DNA of 64,000 nucleotides from Bactrocera neohumeralis (lineage: Eukaryota > Arthropoda > Insecta > Diptera > Tephritidae), in the NCBI RefSeq assembly GCF_024586455.1, contig NC_065923.1:50848264-50912263 (forward strand). The letters run 5' to 3'. Position 1 is the first letter of the stretch. Every line of letters begins with the position of its first letter. Position numbers and translations under genes: made by a program. Under the pieces are notes generated by a model. It was not told where the DNA came from, did not search any database, and was given only the letters and a program-made list of their open reading frames with translations. This document shows, piece by piece, positions 21,791 to 33,212 of the stretch.

Positions 21791-22532
21791 TATTAGAGTT
21801 GCCAACACACATGTTTTATAGAACACGCTTTCTTCAAAATACTTACCCAGCAATTCGACGGGCAAAAGTTTATGGTAGACTAACTGTCAAATCTATCGCC
21901 ACTGCCGTTGCCAAATCTGTATATAAGCATTTGTTATCATAACATAATCATTTGCGAAATGGATTCGAGCAGGCAAGTACGACCTATAGAAGCGTTTAAA
22001 AATTTGAAAAGCTTTTTTTAGTTGAAATTTATAAAAGGATAGACAGGATTTTAACAATTTTTGCAGAATGTCGGTTTACCAATTTGGTGATGCAATCCTC
22101 TTGTAAGAGGAACTCTTATAATTATGAAAGCATTCGAATTGATTGAATATGCTTATTAAATTTAAAACTTCGCTCATTCGCCAATCCATTTGTTATAAAT
22201 TTTCTGCAAATTAACAATATTAAACTGAATGTTAATTTTTTGGAAAAATACATTAAATTATTTTGAAAATTATTCTTCTTATTTCGTACCTTATTTTTAT
22301 AATTTAACACAACCACCGTTATACTCGCGCTAATAAATTTAAAATAATCGAAATGAAGCTGCCGCCAGTACATATATGTTGCCTCTTCGAAATTTTCATA
22401 GAAATGAAAACTGAGTTGTCACACTGCTGAAGTGACAATCATTGCGTGCAATAATTAGCAGACAAATTTTTATATTATATATTATATTCCATAAGCAATA
22501 AAGTTAGTATACCACCAACTTTGCCTGGCGAA

Positions 22533-22858
22533 ATGCCTCGTTGTAATTTTGTACCAGAGTGTAGAGCCCTGGAAGACGGATATCTGTTAGCAAACATGTA
22601 AGCGACTTGTTAGTTTATATTATATATTATTACCTTCACACGAGCAACTTGTGTTGCGCAACTCTGCTCGAGATTTTTTCTCATTCTCTTTCACTTTACT
22701 TTAACCCATTGTCTACTCTTTACTTTAACCCATTGTCGTTTCTTTTTCCTTATAGGTATTTGGGCCACTCTATCACATATATTAATCAGCTCTGTCAATT
22801 AAGAAATACATTTTATTTATTAAAACAAAGATATATCACCCTTTTTACTATCGTCTGA
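22533..22858 (+). CDS. possible two-exon small ORF, 55 residues
   Basis: ATG at 22533 opens MPRCNFVPECRALEDGYLLA, which reaches a GTAAGC donor at 22598. An acceptor TTATAG ends at 22755, and the joined frame closes with TGA at 22856-22858. A 36-residue frame also runs the other way (22820-22930, MEYDEKIELIKDIVKCMEEA). Neither is recognised. Splice signals this short arise by chance, so support is weak. Confidence 0.2.
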
Positions 22859-23329
22859 ATCAATTTGTATGGCTTCCTCCATACATTTCACAATATCTTT
22901 AATTAATTCGATTTTTTCGTCATACTCCATTTTCTAAAATATTTATATTATATTATGTATATTTGTATACATATTTGCAAATTACTTACCAAAAGATGAA
23001 ATTAAATTTTTTAAATATATTCAAAATATTAATTTCAAAAAAAATATACGCAAATGCAGCTATGTATTACGAAAGAAAGAACACGAATGCCGAAAAACGT
23101 CGCAGCGAACTGTAAGAACACAAAAGTTGCTGAACACTAAACTGGCGCGATTCACTTTTCGGATAAACCAAGTTAACAAAAGTTGCTTCGTGTGATAAGG
23201 CTCTTATTGTTCACTTTTGGAAACGTTAAACTCTTTATTATTTTGTGTAGAGTGGGAAAATGTAACACATTGCCATTTGATCTTCAATAATTTCCTCGCT
23301 CTAGCCAATGGCAAGTATTGTATGCTGTC

Positions 23330-23575
23330 TTTTTCTAACAGAATGACTAACGTTTGTTATCAAATTTCTATACAATCTGTTAAGAGTAACAAATACTTTT
23401 GTTAGCGCATAGCTTACCTATGTATAATGCATAACAAAAACGCGTTTGTTACCCAAATTTCTGTTAGTGTTATTATTTTGGTTTGCAGTTTGTTACCTTT
23501 AACATATAAAATTGTTAGCAGTAACAATCATATATGTTACCTCTATATGTTATTATATTTGTTACCCATTTGTTC
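23330..23575. repeat. cluster of GTTAC/GTTAG motifs
   Basis: About a dozen TGTTAC, TGTTAG, GTAACAA or TAACAAA motifs occur in 245 bases in both orientations, for example TTGTTACCC (23438 and 23563 regions) and AGTAACAAT. It may be the subterminal region of a DNA transposon truncated by the RTE-like insertion that begins at 23574. Confidence 0.35.
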
Positions 23576-25799
23576 TTCTTCTTCTTAATTGGCGTAGACA
23601 CCGCTTACGCGATTATAGCCGAGTTAACAACAGCGCGCCAGTCGTTTCTTCTTTTCGCTACGTGGCGCCAATTGGATATTCCAAGCGAAGCCAGGTCCTT
23701 CTCCACTTGGTCCTTCCAACGGAGTGAAGGTCTTCCTCTTCCTCTGCTTCCCCCGGCGGGTACTGCGTCAAATACTTTCAGAGCTGGAGTGTTTTCATCC
23801 ATCCGGACAACATGACCTAGCCAGCGTAGCCGTTGTCTTTTAATTCGCTGAACTATGTCGATGTCGTCATATATCTCGTACAGCTCATCGTTCCATCGAA
23901 TCCGGTATTCGCCGTGGCCGACGCGCAAAGGACCATAAATCTTTCGCAGAACTTTTCTCTCGAAAACTCGCAACGTCGACTCATCCATTGTTGCCATCGT
24001 CCAAGACTCTGCACCATATAGCAGGACGGGAATTATGAGTGACTTATAGAGTTTGGTTTTTGTTTGTCGAGAGAGGACTTTGCTTCTCAATTGCCTATCA
24101 GTCCGAAGTAGCACTTGTTGGCAAGAGTTATCCTGCGTTGGATTTCTAGGCTGACATTGTTGGTGGTGTTTACGCTGGTTCCAAGAAAGACGAAATTATC
24201 TACAACTTCAAAGTTATGACTGTCAACAGTGACGTGAGTGCCAAGTCGCGAGCGCGACGACTCTTTGTTTGATGACAGGAGATATTTCGTCTTGCCCTCG
24301 TTCACTGCCAGACCCATTTGTTTTGCTTCCTTGTCCAGTCTGGAGAAAGCAGAACTAACGGCGCGGGTGTTAAGGCCGATGATATCAATATCATCGGCAT
24401 ACGCCAGCAGCTGTACACTCTTATAGAAAATGGTACCTTCTCTATTTAGTTCAGCGGCTCGACCTATTTTCTCCAGAAGCAGGTTGAAAGAGTCGCACGA
24501 TAGGGAATCGCCTTGTCTGAAACCTCGTTAGGTATCGAACGGCTCGGAGAGGTCCTTCCCGATTCTGACGGAGCTTTTGGGGTTGCTCAACGTCAGCTTA
24601 CACAGCCGTATTAGTTTTGCGGGGATACCAATTTCAGACATCGCGGCATAAAGGCAGCTCCTTTTCGTGCTGTCAAAAGCAGCTTTGAAATCTGGTCGGT
24701 TGTTGATTTTCCAGGTCTGAAGCCAGACTGATAAGGTCCCATCAGTTTGTAGAAGGTGGGCTTTAATCTTTCACACAATACGCTCGATAGAACCTTATAT
24801 GCGATGTTGAGGAGGCTAATCCCACGGTAGTTGGCGCAGATTGTGGGGTCTCCTTTTTTATGGATTGGGCATAGCACACTTAAATTCGAATCGTTGGGCA
24901 TGCTTTCGTCCGACCATATTTTACAAAGAAGCTGATGCATGCTCTCTATCAGTTCTTCGCCGCCGTGTTTGAATAGCTCGGCCGGCAATCCGTCGGCCCC
25001 TGCCGCTTTGTTGTTCTTCAGGCGGGCAATTGCTATTCGAACTTCTTCATGGTCGGGTAATGGAACGTCTGCTCCATCGTCATCGATTGGGGAATCGGGG
25101 TCGCCTTCTCCTGGTGTTGTGCGTTCACTGCCATTCAGCAGGCTGGAGAAGTGTTCCCTCCATAATTTAACTATGCTCTGGGCATCAGTGACTAGATCAC
25201 CTTTGGGGGTTCTACAAGAGTCTCCGGTCTTAAAACCTTCTGTTAGCCGCCTCATTTTTTCGTAGAATTTTCGAGTATTACCCTTGTCGGCCAGTATCAA
25301 GCTCTTCATACTCACGCATTTCGGCCTCTTTCTTCTTCTGTCTGCAAATGCGTCTCGCTTCCCTCTTCAACTCTCGGTATCTATCCCATCCCGCACGTGT
25401 TGTGGTCGATCGTAATGTTGCGAGGTAGGCAGTCTGTTTTCTCTCCGCTGCGACACGGCACTCCTCGTCGTACCAGCTGTTCTTTTGCACTTTCCGTTTG
25501 AAATTTGAAATGCCGTCCCACAGTTCCCTTATACCGAGTTGTTGACGAGTGCTCTCAGAGAGCAGGAGTGCAAGCCGAGTAGAAAATCGTTCGGCTGTCT
25601 GTTGTGATTGCAGCTTCTCGACGTCGAACCTTCCTTGTGTTTGTTGGCGTGCGTTTTTTGCTGCACAGAGGCGGGTGCGAATCTTAGCTGCAACAAGATA
25701 GTGGTCCGAGTCGATGTTAGGACCTCGGAGCGCACGCACATCTAAAACACTGGAGACGTGCCTTTCGTCTATCACAACAGGATCGATCTGGTTGGTACT
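23574..25799 (-). mobile_element. RTE-like non-LTR retrotransposon, left arm of a palindrome
   Basis: Read on the minus strand from 25799, it has the endonuclease end (DSDHYLVAAKIRTR), the basic linker, reverse transcriptase with LSVLCPIHKKGDPTICANYR, FRPGKSTTDQI and GLAVNEGKTKYLLSSNKESS, and the C-terminal block (RWNDELYEIYDDIDIVQRIK, RLRWLGHVVRMDENTPAL). The 3' end is GCCAATTAAGAAGAAGAAG. It is 5'-truncated within the endonuclease. Frames are long but broken by small indels and a deletion near 24700 around the FVDFKAAFDS block, so it is no longer autonomous. Confidence 0.85.
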
Positions 25800-25802
25800 A
25801 CT

Positions 25803-28386
25803 ACTACCGTGGCCATATAAAGTAGCGCAAGTTTGGTGTGGGATTCGTGGTGGGAGAGAGACTCCGTCGCCGAGTACTGTCATTCACTGCGGTGATTTGC
25901 GCCCACGCCCCGATGGAAGAGAAGGACGATGTGACCAAAGATGCCTTTTATGAGTGCTTGGAGCGCACTTATGAGGGCTGCTCCCGCCGCGATGTCAAAA
26001 TCGTGCTTGGCGAATTTAACGCCAGGGTGGGCAAAGAAGGTATCTTTGGCATTACGGTCGGTAAGTTCAGCCTCCACGACGAAACATCCCCAAATGGGGA
26101 TCGACTTCGCCGGGGCCCGAAATATGGTTATCTGTAGTACTAGATTCCAGCATAAGGAGATTCATCAAGCTACCTGGCTGTCTCCGGATCGAAAAACTAC
26201 CAATCCATCATGTTGTGATAGACGGAAGACACGTCTCCAGTGTTTTAGATGTGCGTGTGCTCTGTGGTTCTAACATCGACTCGGACCACTATCTTGTTGC
26301 GGAAAAGATACGCACGCCAACAAACACAAGGAAAGTTCGACGTCGAGAAGCTGCAATCACAACAGATAGCCGAACGATTTTCTACTCGACTTGCACTCCT
26401 GCTCTCTGACTGCATTTGTCAACAACCCGGTATAAGGGAACTGTGGGACGGCATTTCAAACTCCTTACGTACAGCTGCAACCGAAACCATTGGTTTTCGG
26501 AAAGTGCAAAAGAACAGCTGGTACGGCGAGGAGTGCCGTGTCGCAGCGGAGAGAAAACAGACTGCCTACCTCGCAACATTACGATCGACCACAACACGTG
26601 CGGGATGGGATAGATACCGAGAGTTAAAGAGGGAAGCGAGACGCATTTGCAGACAGAAGAAGAAAGAGGCCGAAATGCGTGAGTATGAAGATACTGGCCG
26701 ACAAGGGTAATACTCGAAAATTCTACGAAAAAATGAGGCGGCTAACAGAAGGTTTTAAGACCGGAGACTCTTGTAGAACCCCCAAAGGTGATCTAGTGAC
26801 CGATGCCCAGAGCATACTAAAATTATGGAGGAAACATTTCTCCGGCCTGCCAATGGCAATAAAAGTATAATGCCAGGAAAAGGCGAACTCGATTCCCCAA
26901 TAGAGGACGATCGAGCAGACGTTCGACTGCCCTACCATGAAGCAGTTCGAATAGCATTTACTCGTCTGAAGGACAACAAAGTGGAGAGAGCCGATGGATT
27001 GATAGCCGAGCTATTCAAATACGGTGGCGAAGAACTGATAAGGAGCATGCTATAGATTCTTTGTAAAATATGGTCGGACGAAAGCATGCCCAACGATCGG
27101 AATTTAAGTGTGCGCTGCCCAATCCACATAAAGGGAGATCCCACAATCTGCGCCAACCACCGTGGGATAAGTATCCTAAACATTGCATATAAGGTTCTAT
27201 CGAACGCATTGTGTTATGGATTTAAGCCCACCGTCAACAAGTCGATTGGACCTTATCAGTGTGGCTTCAGACCTGGAAAATCAACAACCGACCAGATATT
27301 CACCATGCGCCAAATCTTGGAAAATACCCGTGAAAGGAGAATCGACACACACCACCTCTTCGTCGATTTCAAAGCTGCTTTCCACAGCACGAAAAGGAGC
27401 TGCCTTTATGCCGCGATGTCTGAATTTGGGATCCCCGCCAAACTAATACGGCTGTGTATCGGGAATCGGGAAGGACCTCTCCGAGCCGTTCGATACCAAA
27501 CGAGGTTTCAGACAAGGCGATTCCCTATCTTGCGACTTTTTTAACCTGCTTCTGGAGAAAATAGTTCGAGCTGCAGAACTAAATAGAGAAGGTATCATCT
27601 TCTATAAGAGTGTACAACTCCTGGCGTATGCCGATGATATTGATATCATGTTAGTTCCGCTTTCTCCAGGCTGGGCAAGGAAGCAAGAGAAATAGGTCTG
27701 GCAGTGAACGAGGGCAAGACGAAATATCTCCTGTCATCAAACAAACAGTCGTACTCGCACTCGCGACTTGGCACTCACGTCACTGTTGACAGTCATAACT
27801 TTAAAGTTGTAGATAATTTCGTCTATCTTGGAACCAGCGTAAACACCACCAACAATGTCAGCCTAGAAATCCAACGCAGAATAACTCTTGCCAACAGGTG
27901 CTACTTCGGACTGAGTAGGCAATTGAGAAGCAAAGTCCTTTCTCGACAAACAAAAACCAAACTCTATAAGTCACCCATAACTCCCGTCCTGCTATATGGT
28001 GCAGAGGCTTGGACGATGTCAACAACGGATGAATCGACGTTGCGAGTTTTCGAGAGAAAAGTTCTGCGAAAGATTTATGGGTTGTTGCGCGTTGGCCACG
28101 GCGAATATCGTATTCGATGGAACGATGAGCTGTACGAGATATACGACGACATTGACATAGTTCAGCGAATTAAAAGACAACGGCTACGCTGGCTAGGAGT
28201 ACCCGCCGGGGGAAGCAGAGGAAGAGGAAGACCTCCACTCCGTTGGAAGGACCAAGTGGAGAAGGACCTGGCTTCGCTTGGAATATCCAATTGGCGCCAC
28301 GTAGCGAAAAGAAGAAACGACTGACGCGCGGTTGTTAACTCGGCTATAATCGCGTAAGCGGTGTCTACGCCAATTAAGAAGAGAAT
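25803..28386 (+). mobile_element. RTE-like non-LTR retrotransposon, right arm of a palindrome
   Basis: It starts in the endonuclease (GHIK, then KFGVGFVVGERLRRRVLSFT). It continues through GEFNARVGKEGIFGITVGKF, the linker, reverse transcriptase (CGFRPGKSTTDQIFTMRQIL, LFVDFKAAF) and a palm segment with LAYADDIDI near 27616-27645. The C-terminal block ends at GCCAATTAAGAAGAG. Single-base indels break the frame several times. A 51-base gap near 28197 removes HVVRMDENTPALKVFDA relative to the left arm. Its 5' end abuts that of the inverted copy at about 25800. Confidence 0.85.
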
Positions 28387-28890
28387 AACTCACCGCTAAT
28401 TTATCCTCACACGCAAGATATGCTTGTACAATTCCAGTCATATATCGATATTTGCCGTTTGTATGGTGGTAAACACTGACTCATTGATGCCTTGTGCTTC
28501 AACGTTTATTAAATGCGGTTGGAATTGCTCCTCAAAACTTTTATCACATAACCATCAGGTAACTGTGATAAAAAAAAAATATTATATTAGTAAAATTCGT
28601 TAGTTGAAAGCTATTGGTGACAACCACAGTTGTTTTCAACGCTACTCACTGTTCCATCCCGATGTCATAGGTGATATTGCAAAGTTTCTCTTTGATCATG
28701 CAGTTTCAAAGGCAGAGGTGTGATTAAACTTATAACCAACTGTAAAAAAGTAGTTTGATAATTATATTAAGCTTCTTTTGTCTAACTTTATTATTACATT
28801 AATATGTGTACTAAGTGCCTCCAACCTTAAACAGATATCGTGTGACATTACGGCCAGCAATGTCCAGTAGTTTTTGTAAACTTACTTCAA
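28385..28890 (-). pseudogene. Arp2 (actin-related protein 2) pseudogene fragment, unprocessed
   Basis: The minus strand carries, in order: LLDIAGRNVTRYLFK (about 28832-28875), GYKFNHTSAFETA (about 28700-28738), a frameshift, MIKEKLCNITYDIGMEQ, a stop, VALKTTVVVTNSFQ, LPDGYVIKV, a frameshift, QFQPHLINVEAQGINESVFT and LYKHI. This is the order of the middle to late part of Arp2, the actin-related subunit of the Arp2/3 complex. Polypyrimidine-AG acceptors remain before GYKF (TTTTTTACAG) and before LPDG (TTTTTTTATCACAG), with intron-like DNA between the blocks. It therefore arose from genomic DNA, not from an mRNA copy. The RTE-like right arm truncates it. Confidence 0.8.
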
Positions 28891-28899
28891 TAATTTTTT

Positions 28900-29080
28900 C
28901 TCGGCTTCGTAATTAAAATATTTAGCAAATAAGAACTTACTGGTTGAAACCCAAAAATGAACCAAACTATTGCGCATTTCCCAGCTTCTTCTTGAAAAAT
29001 TGTGTTACGCTTTTTGTCTTTTAACATATTAATATTTCGTTAAGCTTGAAAGTCGAAAGTTTTTCTCTTTCTTACTTATA
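28900..29080. other. unannotated AT-rich spacer
   Basis: I recognise nothing coding or repetitive between the Arp2 fragment and the MITE candidate that starts at 29083. Confidence 0.4.
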
Positions 29081-29082
29081 CC

Positions 29083-29584
29083 ATGTTCAGACCGTAAATT
29101 TGAAAGGATTAGATTACATTTAAGCCCTTCACTAATCAGCCCGTTCTCGCTGCCGTTGAAAAGATGAAAAAACAGCTGTTTTTGCCATTCAAGAATTCAC
29201 ATCGCTCAATATTTATCAAAAGAAAATTGTCATATAGTATTTTGTAATAAAAGCCGTATTCTTTTAAATATTTTCCATAAAATGGAAATAATGGACTCAT
29301 GTTTTCATTTGAGAAGCCGATGTTCAGATGAAATTAGATTCATTGCTTTGTTTGTTTAAATTTTTTTCCTTTTGTAGTGTCTAAATCAGCTGTGATAATG
29401 TAATAGATTTCCATGCAAAATCAGAGTCGCACAGAGAGATTTAGCGTGGATCAGTTTCAAATCACTCCGATGAAGTGATTTCGAACTGTCATTTTTGTGT
29501 GGCGAAATCTTGATAAATTTATAAGATTAGTGGGATAAACCACTCAACAGCCGAAATCGTGTGATTAAGTGTCGGTCTGAACAT
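29083..29584. mobile_element. candidate MITE, about 502 bp, 12-bp terminal inverted repeats
   Basis: ATGTTCAGACCG at 29083-29094 is mirrored by CGGTCTGAACAT at 29573-29584. The interior has no open frame of note. Several short inverted motifs (GATTAG/CTAATC) lie near both ends. I could not define a convincing target-site duplication. Confidence 0.5.
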
Positions 29585-29709
29585 AATATTACGATTTCTC
29601 CCATTCAATCGAAAATTGCACAAAATGTAACAGTGTTGGTGAATAGCTGGAAATGTTTCAAGTTGTCTGTGCAATCTATTACCTCCATCTTGGAAGGAGG
29701 AAACCACAA

Positions 29710-31440
29710 AAAGTAGAAAGGATTAATGGGTGCTCACGCTAGAAACCGGTTATGCCTAAGGACGCTAAGTAAGAATCACATTAATACCCTGGTTTGCATC
29801 TTGTCTAAGTTTAGTTTAATAGCTTTCTCTTTTCTCGACGAAAATGTCGCCTCATTATATGGCAACATAATAAAAATGTTCTATCAGAGAACGTAAATTA
29901 TAGAGAAGGTCCAACTACGGACAAGCGTGTGATTTGTCAAAAGATAATAAAATGCGATGGGTGATACGTGAGCAGACCTAAGCATTCAATAAAAAGTATG
30001 CTCAGAAATATACATTGCTATTACAGACGTATGTTGGCCTTTTGCTTTTATTTTTATACGTTTACATGCAATCATATTCATTGATGTGAATATCATTTTG
30101 CGAATTTTTATGAATGCATGCAAAACTAATAACATTATAAATATATTATGTAATTATCAAAACAATATTTGTAATTAAAGTGCAATTGATCTACTTTTTA
30201 AATATTTATTATGTTTAATAATATAACATACTTTCGTATACATATATATGCATATATGGTATAAGTATGGCATATTATCATAATGTCCTAAAAAATTTAA
30301 TAAATTACAATAATAATATAATATGTAAGTCACACCTTTCTCCATTTAAAACTTGTATACACATCTATCCTTCACATATGTTAGTACAATTTAAATTCAA
30401 ATCGAAATATTATCATTTATGAGGAATAAAATATGAGCGCTCTGCTCCATGCCATGCTTGTGAGATTATCTGATACCAAGTGCCAAGTGTGCTTATGATT
30501 ATGATCCTTAAAACTCCTGGCACTGGGCTTTTTATGTCTTGCAGCGTTATTTTACAATTTTCCATTCTTGAAAATGTTGTTTATTTCTCTTTAAATTTAC
30601 CATCCTTACCTGGAGACAGACGCTGCCCAGTGAGATTCTTAATTTGAATCAGACGATTCCAGAATTTTTGTTGTTTAGACAGTTATGGACGGTGACAATT
30701 TACTCCATCACAGGCTTCCTCGAGCATCTCTGCTACTTTGGTCGGGGATTGTTCGTATAAATATTTGCAGCTAATCTACTTATTTGCAGGCCGTTCACCT
30801 ACTAATCCCTAAAGTAACTTAAGCTGGCCTGTCCTTCCACTGATTTGTACGGCAAATTCATATTTTTAGTGCATACTCGTATAAGCCATTGCAGTTCATA
30901 GTTGAGCCTTGTCATCGATCAGCCAGTAATGGACAGCCTGCATAAGTGATAGTGGATTATTGAATGTTTTAGTAAGCTATACTAAAAGAATTATAGAAAG
31001 TTGTAATGCTAAACGTCATTATCAGGCAGGGAAAGACTACGTATGTAGTTAGTGCCTGATGCCCTCTTCCGCCAGTTAACAAATTCACTCTATTTTAAAC
31101 CTGAACAATCACCTATTTATTTGGTGGATCAGGGTTGTGAATTTGTGAATAAAAACCTTTGAATATCGAATTAAATTTCAGAAAATTGAAAATATGAATT
31201 CGAAATTTAATTTTTAATACCAAAATCAGAATAGCTAAGTATTTTCAAACTAAAAGGTAAAGTAAAATGGGAGGCGGGGCTAAAATGGGGAAAAGAAAGA
31301 TTATTATTATTTCTAACTGAAAAACTATAAATAATGGTATTTAAATATAAAAGTGCTAAATTATGTTGAGATTGTATCAAAATAAATTCTTCTTTTGAAT
31401 CATTTAACCTTTCAATTTGATTAACCCTTTTTTTTATTTT
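29710..31440. other. intergenic stretch without recognised gene
   Basis: This is AT-rich DNA. The less AT-rich part at 30420-31120 hints at decayed coding sequence on the minus strand (pieces such as VAEMLEEACDGVNC and NRLIQIKNLTGQRLSPG near 30600-30750) interrupted by stops. I cannot assign it to a family. Nothing else is recognised. Confidence 0.35.
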
Positions 31441-31469
31441 TCAATGTATACCACAAATCAAAAGTTTAA

Positions 31470-32110
31470 TAAACACGAGTTCGTAGATGGGCGTAATCGG
31501 ACCACTGCCACGCTCACAAAACGCCATTAACCACAACTAAGCTTTATATGAAGATATAAAACTCTTATTTGGTACATAAATATTGTACATAAAGGGGATC
31601 ACAGTAGGAAGAGGCACCTGTGGCCAAAAAAAAAGTGGGTGTGGCCCGCCCTTTAGCAAATATATACATTAATATATCTGCTAATCCAATAAAGCAAAGA
31701 AAATGGATGAAATCGGAAGATAACACCGCTCCCTCTCCATATAACGGTACTGTTGAAAACTACTAATAGCGCAATAATACAATAACTAATTGCAGCATAC
31801 ATATTAAATTTTAATTCCGATATGGTATAACAGAGCTTTGTGGGAGCCGGTGTGAAAATTTGACCATGAACCTGGTATCACCCTCTTTTCAGTGAAACCT
31901 GAAATCTCGGTACACGACCGGCCGATTCCAAAAAAATTTGGTACGTGGCATTGTTCTTATATTCCTATATCACGCTATGAAAATAGAAGCAATCGGACGA
32001 TAACCACGCCTACTTCCCATATAACACAATTTTAAATTCCACTTGATTCTTTCACTTTTCAGTATACAAATAAAGAAGCAAATAGTTAACGGGATAAAAC
32101 TTAGCACGAA
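31470..32110 (+). repeat. repeat family A copy, uninterrupted at the TTAA site
   Basis: It contains CGAGTTCGTAGATGGGCGTA, AACGCCATTAACCACAAC, AGTGGGTGTGGCCCGCCC, the TATAACGGTACTGTTGAAAAC segment and ACCACGCCTACTTCCCATAT, collinear with 13.79-14.38 kb. At 32070-32100 it reads AAGCAAATAGTTAACGGGAT, where the 14-kb copy carries the 718-base insertion. Confidence 0.75.
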
Positions 32111-32154
32111 TAATGCCTTTACTGTATGCTATCTTATGACCAGAAATTGTTCAA

Positions 32155-32350
32155 ATCCAACAAAAACTACTGCTGACTCTTTATGATTGGATTTCGGTTA
32201 GATACTGCTGAAATTTCACATTCGATATTCGTACGAAATTCATCAATCGTCGCTGGCTTGTTGGCATAGACTTGACGTAGCCCCACAGGAAATAGTCTAA
32301 CGGCGTCAAATCGCATGACCGAGGCGGGCTTTCGCCGGACTAATCGGATG
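32155..32350 (-). pseudogene. transposase C-terminal fragment (Tc1/mariner superfamily)
   Basis: The minus strand reads PPRSCDLTPLDYFLWGYVKS (about 32270-32330). After a frameshift it reads YANKPATIDEFRTNIECEIS (about 32205-32265). The SPDLxPxDYFLWG region is the segment around the third catalytic acidic residue in mariner-like transposases. Only about 65 residues remain. Confidence 0.7.
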
Positions 32351-33200
32351 TTATCCTTACTATAGCTAAATTAATCAATATTAACCAAGTTACAAGTTAG
32401 TATATATGTACATACTTAGGTCCACTAAGTAGCCGAGCAGCTGAAAATGATATTGCAATATGAAATTTTCAAGTTAATTTTACAATGCCCAGTCTATATT
32501 TTTGACAGTGGTATTATTGGAAAATGTTACCATACATCATAGTGCGTATAACAACACCACAAATTATCAATAGTTTTTTGCTCGAGTTTTTGTTCAGAAC
32601 TTCATTGGCTTGAAAGAAACATTTAGGACACGCTTGATACATACGTACATATATGGATTCATATCGTCCTACAATTTGTACTGTATGCCTGTCTAGAATA
32701 TAGAGAGTTTTTATTTTTAGATGGTGTTAGTAGCCACCTGTACGCAGGAGGTATTTTTACACAAGATTCCCTTACCACGTTGGAAATAATGTACTTTTCT
32801 AACAATAGTTAGTAAAAAATTCAAGACTCTTCAGAGATTTTCACCATTAAATAAAAACAAATACGTCATAATTGTTTAAACACACATTTACTTTGTCGTT
32901 TCGAATACTTAAATATTTTCATTTCTTGCTACACACATATGGTGCATCCGTCGACATCGATTTTGTATTATGAAGGGAACCGATTTTCTCAACAGAGAAG
33001 GAACATTCAATTGCAAATTTTATACAAATTTACTCACAAACTATACAATCGTTTTCCATTTGTTTATATAATACTATATATTGCTATATAAATATTAGCA
33101 TTTCAATTTTTATATCTGAAAGAGTGATTTGTACTATTAATAGAAACAACGCACGAATAATGAGTGTTAAACAGATTCACCCTGACTTTAATACCACAAT
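32350..33200. other. AT-rich 3' flank of the LRR gene
   Basis: I recognise no coding sequence or repeat family here. It should contain the 3' UTR and polyadenylation signals of the LRR gene that ends at 33213; AATAAA-like motifs are too frequent to choose one. Confidence 0.35.
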
Positions 33201-33212
33201 GAACAGATCTTC

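Noticed and set aside
24939..25265. 108-codon plus-strand frame
   Set aside because: It is antisense to the RTE-like reverse transcriptase.
25790..25810. Twin-priming inversion as the origin of the palindrome
   Set aside because: Both arms keep a full 3' end, whereas twin priming leaves only one.
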